Assembly (NCBI GenBank): GCA_945867505.1
Contig: CAMBIM010000009.1
Coordinates: 1 to 34,243, forward strand
DNA length: 34,243 nt
DNA from: Chitinophaga pinensis
GTDB lineage: Bacteria; Bacteroidota; Bacteroidia; Chitinophagales; LD1
Reading direction: 5' to 3'
Of the stretch, positions 32,193-34,243 are shown in pieces (within the stretch, counting starts at the first letter, position 1; every line of letters begins with the position of its first letter). Below the pieces are notes generated by a model. It saw only the letters and a program-made list of their open reading frames with translations, was not told the origin of the DNA and ran no database searches. A program made the translations under genes and the position numbers.

Positions 32193-33073
32193 TGCTCAAG
32201 AAATTTCTCTCCACTCTTTTTTTATTTCTCTTCATTGCCATAAGCGGATTTTCGCAAACAGATTCTGTTTATTTAAAGCACGAAGCTGATTCTATTTCAG
32301 CAGCGAAGTGTCCTTCGATTGATTCAATTATCAATCACACGTATGCTGACTATTCCAATTACCAATCGTTTTTAGCGGAAGAAAACAAACCTGTGCTAAA
32401 TGATATTCAGCAATTCAATTCAGCTCAACGCAACGGATTCATCTTTGTAATGCTGATGTTGTTATTAGCCGCGCTTACCTATGTAAAAACGGCTTTCAGC
32501 AAATACTTAGAAGAGATGTTGCAATCGGTGTTCAATCAAAACTTATCACAACAAATTTTCAGAACACAATCCGGTGAACTTTCCTTTGCAGATATTTTAC
32601 TGAATGCAAATTTTATAGTCGCCATAAGTTTGTACGCACGTTTTTTTTTAATGAAGTATGTTCATGTTTTATCGCTAGAAAGTTTTTCTTCTGTACTTTT
32701 TTTAATCTTTTTATTCACATTTTTTTACATCGGGAAAATTATCGTTGTTCAATTCATTGGTAAAATATTTGAACTGCAACAAGTGTGCGATGAATACATT
32801 TTCAACTTCACTACACTATGCAAAACATTAGGATTGACGCTGCTTCCAGCGTTATTTATTTTTTATGTAGCACCGGTTAAGTTTTTCAATTTTATTTTCA
32901 TCATCACCATTTTATTTTTTGTCGTGTTCGCATTAATTTTTATTTGGCGAGCGTTATCCACAGCATACAAATTGCTGTACAGAAGCGTATATCACTTTTT
33001 TATTTACGTTTGTGTTGTAGAGATATCGTTGATGTTTCTATTTATCAAATTGTTAACCAAAACAATTATCTAA
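32192..33073 (+). CDS. DUF4271 membrane protein
   Basis: A 293-residue protein. It starts with a signal peptide (LKKFLSTLFLFLFIAISGFSQ). A soluble stretch follows (about 22-80), then a hydrophobic region with six or so helices (about 88-108, 130-150, 165-185, 205-225, 230-255, 270-290). The pattern, and the position directly upstream of hemD, match the DUF4271 family of Bacteroidota, whose role is unknown. Translation starts at GTG 32192, whose first base is the last base of the upstream TAG. Three bases separate its stop from the ATG of the Lys/Ala-rich ORF. Confidence 0.8.
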   Translation: MLKKFLSTLFLFLFIAISGFSQTDSVYLKHEADSISAAKCPSIDSIINHTYADYSNYQSFLAEENKPVLNDIQQFNSAQRNGFIFVMLMLLLAALTYVKTAFSKYLEEMLQSVFNQNLSQQIFRTQSGELSFADILLNANFIVAISLYARFFLMKYVHVLSLESFSSVLFLIFLFTFFYIGKIIVVQFIGKIFELQQVCDEYIFNFTTLCKTLGLTLLPALFIFYVAPVKFFNFIFIITILFFVVFALIFIWRALSTAYKLLYRSVYHFFIYVCVVEISLMFLFIKLLTKTII

Positions 33074-33076
33074 ACC

Positions 33077-33157
33077 ATGGCAACAAAAAAGAAAGCTGCT
33101 AAGAAAGCGGCTAAGCCTGCTAAGAAAGCAGCTAAGAAAGCAGCAAAAAAAAAGTAA
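33077..33157 (+). CDS. Lys/Ala-rich 26-residue ORF, probable N-terminal part of hemD
   Basis: From ATG 33077, three bases after the DUF4271 stop, the frame encodes almost only Lys and Ala, with one Pro (MATKKKAAKKAAKPAKKAAK and so on). It stops at TAA 33155-33157, directly after a nine-A run. This looks like histone-H1-like tails. The HemD frame is open from 33136 and, read from 33154, continues with the same composition (VIKKIAAKKTAAEKPARKTK). A -1 shift at the A-run would join both into one protein of about 357 residues. It is therefore probably not an independent gene. Confidence 0.7.
   Translation: MATKKKAAKKAAKPAKKAAKKAAKKK
33148..33154 (+). other. Candidate -1 frameshift/slippage site A AAA AAG before UAA
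   Basis: The heptamer A AAA AAG sits in the proper phase (last base of one AAA codon, then AAA, then AAG), immediately before TAA at 33155-33157. It is the same slippery heptamer as in E. coli dnaX. It is embedded in a run of nine A (33145-33153), which also invites RNA polymerase slippage. No obvious stimulatory stem follows. Confidence 0.6.
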
Positions 33158-33273
33158 TTAAAAAAATTGCTGCAAAAAAAACTGCTGCCGAAAAACCCGC
33201 TCGCAAAACGAAACGTGTCTTAGTAAGCAGCAAAACATCCAACAGTAGTAGCACTCTAAAACGGAAGGCTGAT

Positions 33274-34149
33274 GTGATATCACCTGACAAGAGTGCTACT
33301 TCTTTTTTAGCCAAGCCCGAAAAGCCCGCCAAGCCGATAATCATCATTCCTCAACGTCTTGAGAAGAACTACGCGGAACTACTCTCTAAAGAGCCCAAAA
33401 CTAAAGTTAAACACATACTGATTGCGCAACCGCAACCGGAAGGCCCTAAATCTCCTTACTTCGATTTAGCTGAAAAGTATAAACTGAAAATTACGTTTTC
33501 GCCTTTTGTAAAAGTGGAAGGTGTTGCCGGAAAAGATTTTAGAAAGCAACGTATTTCGTTAAATGATTACAGCGGGATTATTTTTACCAGCCGCAACGCT
33601 ATTGATCACTTCTTCCGCATTTGCGATGAGCTACGCGTGAAGATGAGTCAGGAAACAAAATTCTTTTGCACCAGCGAAGCCATTGCACTTTACTTACAGA
33701 AATATACGCAATACAGAAAACGCAAAGTGTTTTATGGCGACATGAACAATAACAAAGAATTGCGTACGCTCTTAATCAAACATCGTGATGCAACACGCTT
33801 CTTATACATTTGTGCGGAAGTTCGCAAGGATGAAATTCCTGCATTTATGGCGGCTAACAATTTCAATTATGCCGAAGGCACCATGTATCGCACAGTGCCG
33901 AACGATTTAAAAACCGTGAAGCCATCGGAATACGATATGCTGATATTTTTTAGCCCGAGTGGTATTCATTCATTGTTCAACAGCTTTCCGAAATTTAAAC
34001 AGGAGAAATTGAAAATTGGTGCGTATGGAAAAACTACTGCCGATGCCGTGCTTGATAAAGGATTGAAACTTCATATTATGGCTCCTCTTGGAACAACCCC
34101 TACTATTTTAGTTGCCCTTGACCAATACCTGAAAGACATTCACAAGTAA
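33274..34149 (+). CDS. hemD: Uroporphyrinogen-III synthase
   Basis: This enzyme closes and inverts ring D of hydroxymethylbilane to form uroporphyrinogen III in haem synthesis. The catalytic domain starts KVKHILIAQPQPEGPKSPYFDLAEKYKLKITFSPFVKVEGV at about residue 43 of this ORF. It continues with IIFTSRNAIDHFF, KFFCTSEAIALYL, FLYICAEVRKDEIPAF, LIFFSPSGIHSLFNSF and IGAYGKTTADAV, the weakly conserved but recognisable HemD landmarks. The listed GTG start is only the first start in this frame; the 42 preceding residues are unusual for HemD. The open frame upstream, rich in Lys and Ala, suggests that the true start is ATG 33077 reached through a -1 frameshift, giving about 357 residues. It ends before a strong terminator. 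Confidence 0.88.
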   Translation: MISPDKSATSFLAKPEKPAKPIIIIPQRLEKNYAELLSKEPKTKVKHILIAQPQPEGPKSPYFDLAEKYKLKITFSPFVKVEGVAGKDFRKQRISLNDYSGIIFTSRNAIDHFFRICDELRVKMSQETKFFCTSEAIALYLQKYTQYRKRKVFYGDMNNNKELRTLLIKHRDATRFLYICAEVRKDEIPAFMAANNFNYAEGTMYRTVPNDLKTVKPSEYDMLIFFSPSGIHSLFNSFPKFKQEKLKIGAYGKTTADAVLDKGLKLHIMAPLGTTPTILVALDQYLKDIHK

Positions 34150-34157
34150 ATTCAGAT

Positions 34158-34211
34158 ATTACATAAAACAGAAAGGCTCGTTTAATAACGAGCCTTTCTG
34201 TTTTATGTAAT
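34158..34211 (+). terminator. Strong intrinsic terminator after hemD
   Basis: ATTACATAAAACAGAAAGG and its complement form a perfect 25-pair stem around the loop TAAT, starting eight bases after the hemD stop. The plus strand continues TTGGTTTTTTAG. It should end the BamA-like/DUF4271/hemD transcript. The rest of the window to 34243 holds no gene that can be judged. Confidence 0.85.
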
Positions 34212-34243
34212 TGGTTTTTTAGATAATCTCCAAATACCTCTTC

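Noticed and set aside
1-34243. tRNA, rRNA or riboswitch genes
   Set aside because: The longer intergenic gaps were read on both strands and no cloverleaf or known riboswitch core was recognised; the gaps are all below 300 bases.

Overview
This window looks like chromosomal DNA from a member of the Bacteroidota. The DNA is AT-rich. The case rests on several family signatures: a secreted protease with a type IX secretion C-terminal sorting domain, the gldE-gldD pair next to mutY-ssb, an HU - TPR protein - ribonuclease G block, a DUF4271-hemD pair, a BamA/TamA-like outer-membrane protein, and promoter elements of the TTTG / TAnnTTTG type. No rRNA, tRNA, CRISPR array, prophage or insertion sequence was seen. 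The content is mostly metabolic and housekeeping genes, packed closely; no stretch over 300 bases lacks a gene.

Left part (1-9207): the tail of a class-I glutamine amidotransferase-like hydrolase and an aldehyde dehydrogenase, then a secreted M43-type metalloprotease on the minus strand. Next come three genes of tryptophan/kynurenine catabolism: tryptophan 2,3-dioxygenase, aminocarboxymuconate-semialdehyde decarboxylase and kynureninase. Mixed among them are a Tudor-like small protein, a DUF3089 hydrolase and an EGF-like lipoprotein. Kynurenine formamidase, kynurenine 3-monooxygenase and 3-hydroxyanthranilate dioxygenase are not in the window, so the pathway is incomplete here. Next (9272-12376, minus): an O-antigen ligase-like protein and two glycosyltransferases with overlapping ends, an LPS/polysaccharide operon. 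Then, plus strand: a MeaB-type GTPase, a short-chain dehydrogenase and a SlyD-like FKBP isomerase.

Middle (14857-21838, minus): a complete histidine operon, hisG-hisD-hisC-hisB-hisH-hisA-hisF-hisIE, with start/stop overlaps at almost every junction. Upstream of it (22068-25103, minus): ribonuclease G, a 29-residue COX24/mS38-like basic peptide, a TPR protein and an HU-family protein. Divergent from HU are mutY, ssb, gldE and gldD, then a small membrane protein.

Right part (29230-34243): hemW (minus), then an outer-membrane beta-barrel protein, a DUF4271 membrane protein and hemD, closed by a strong terminator.

Two observations stand out. First, at least six short arrays of degenerate 7-bp tandem repeats lie inside reading frames without breaking them (kynU, the GT4 gene twice, gldD twice, hemW); in gldD one array encodes the hydrophobic core of the lipoprotein signal peptide. 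Second, hemD appears to be split by a -1 frameshift at a nine-A run that contains the classic slippery heptamer A AAA AAG directly before a stop codon. Its upstream part encodes a Lys/Ala-rich tail, and the open frame of hemD continues that composition. This is either programmed frameshifting/slippage or an assembly error.
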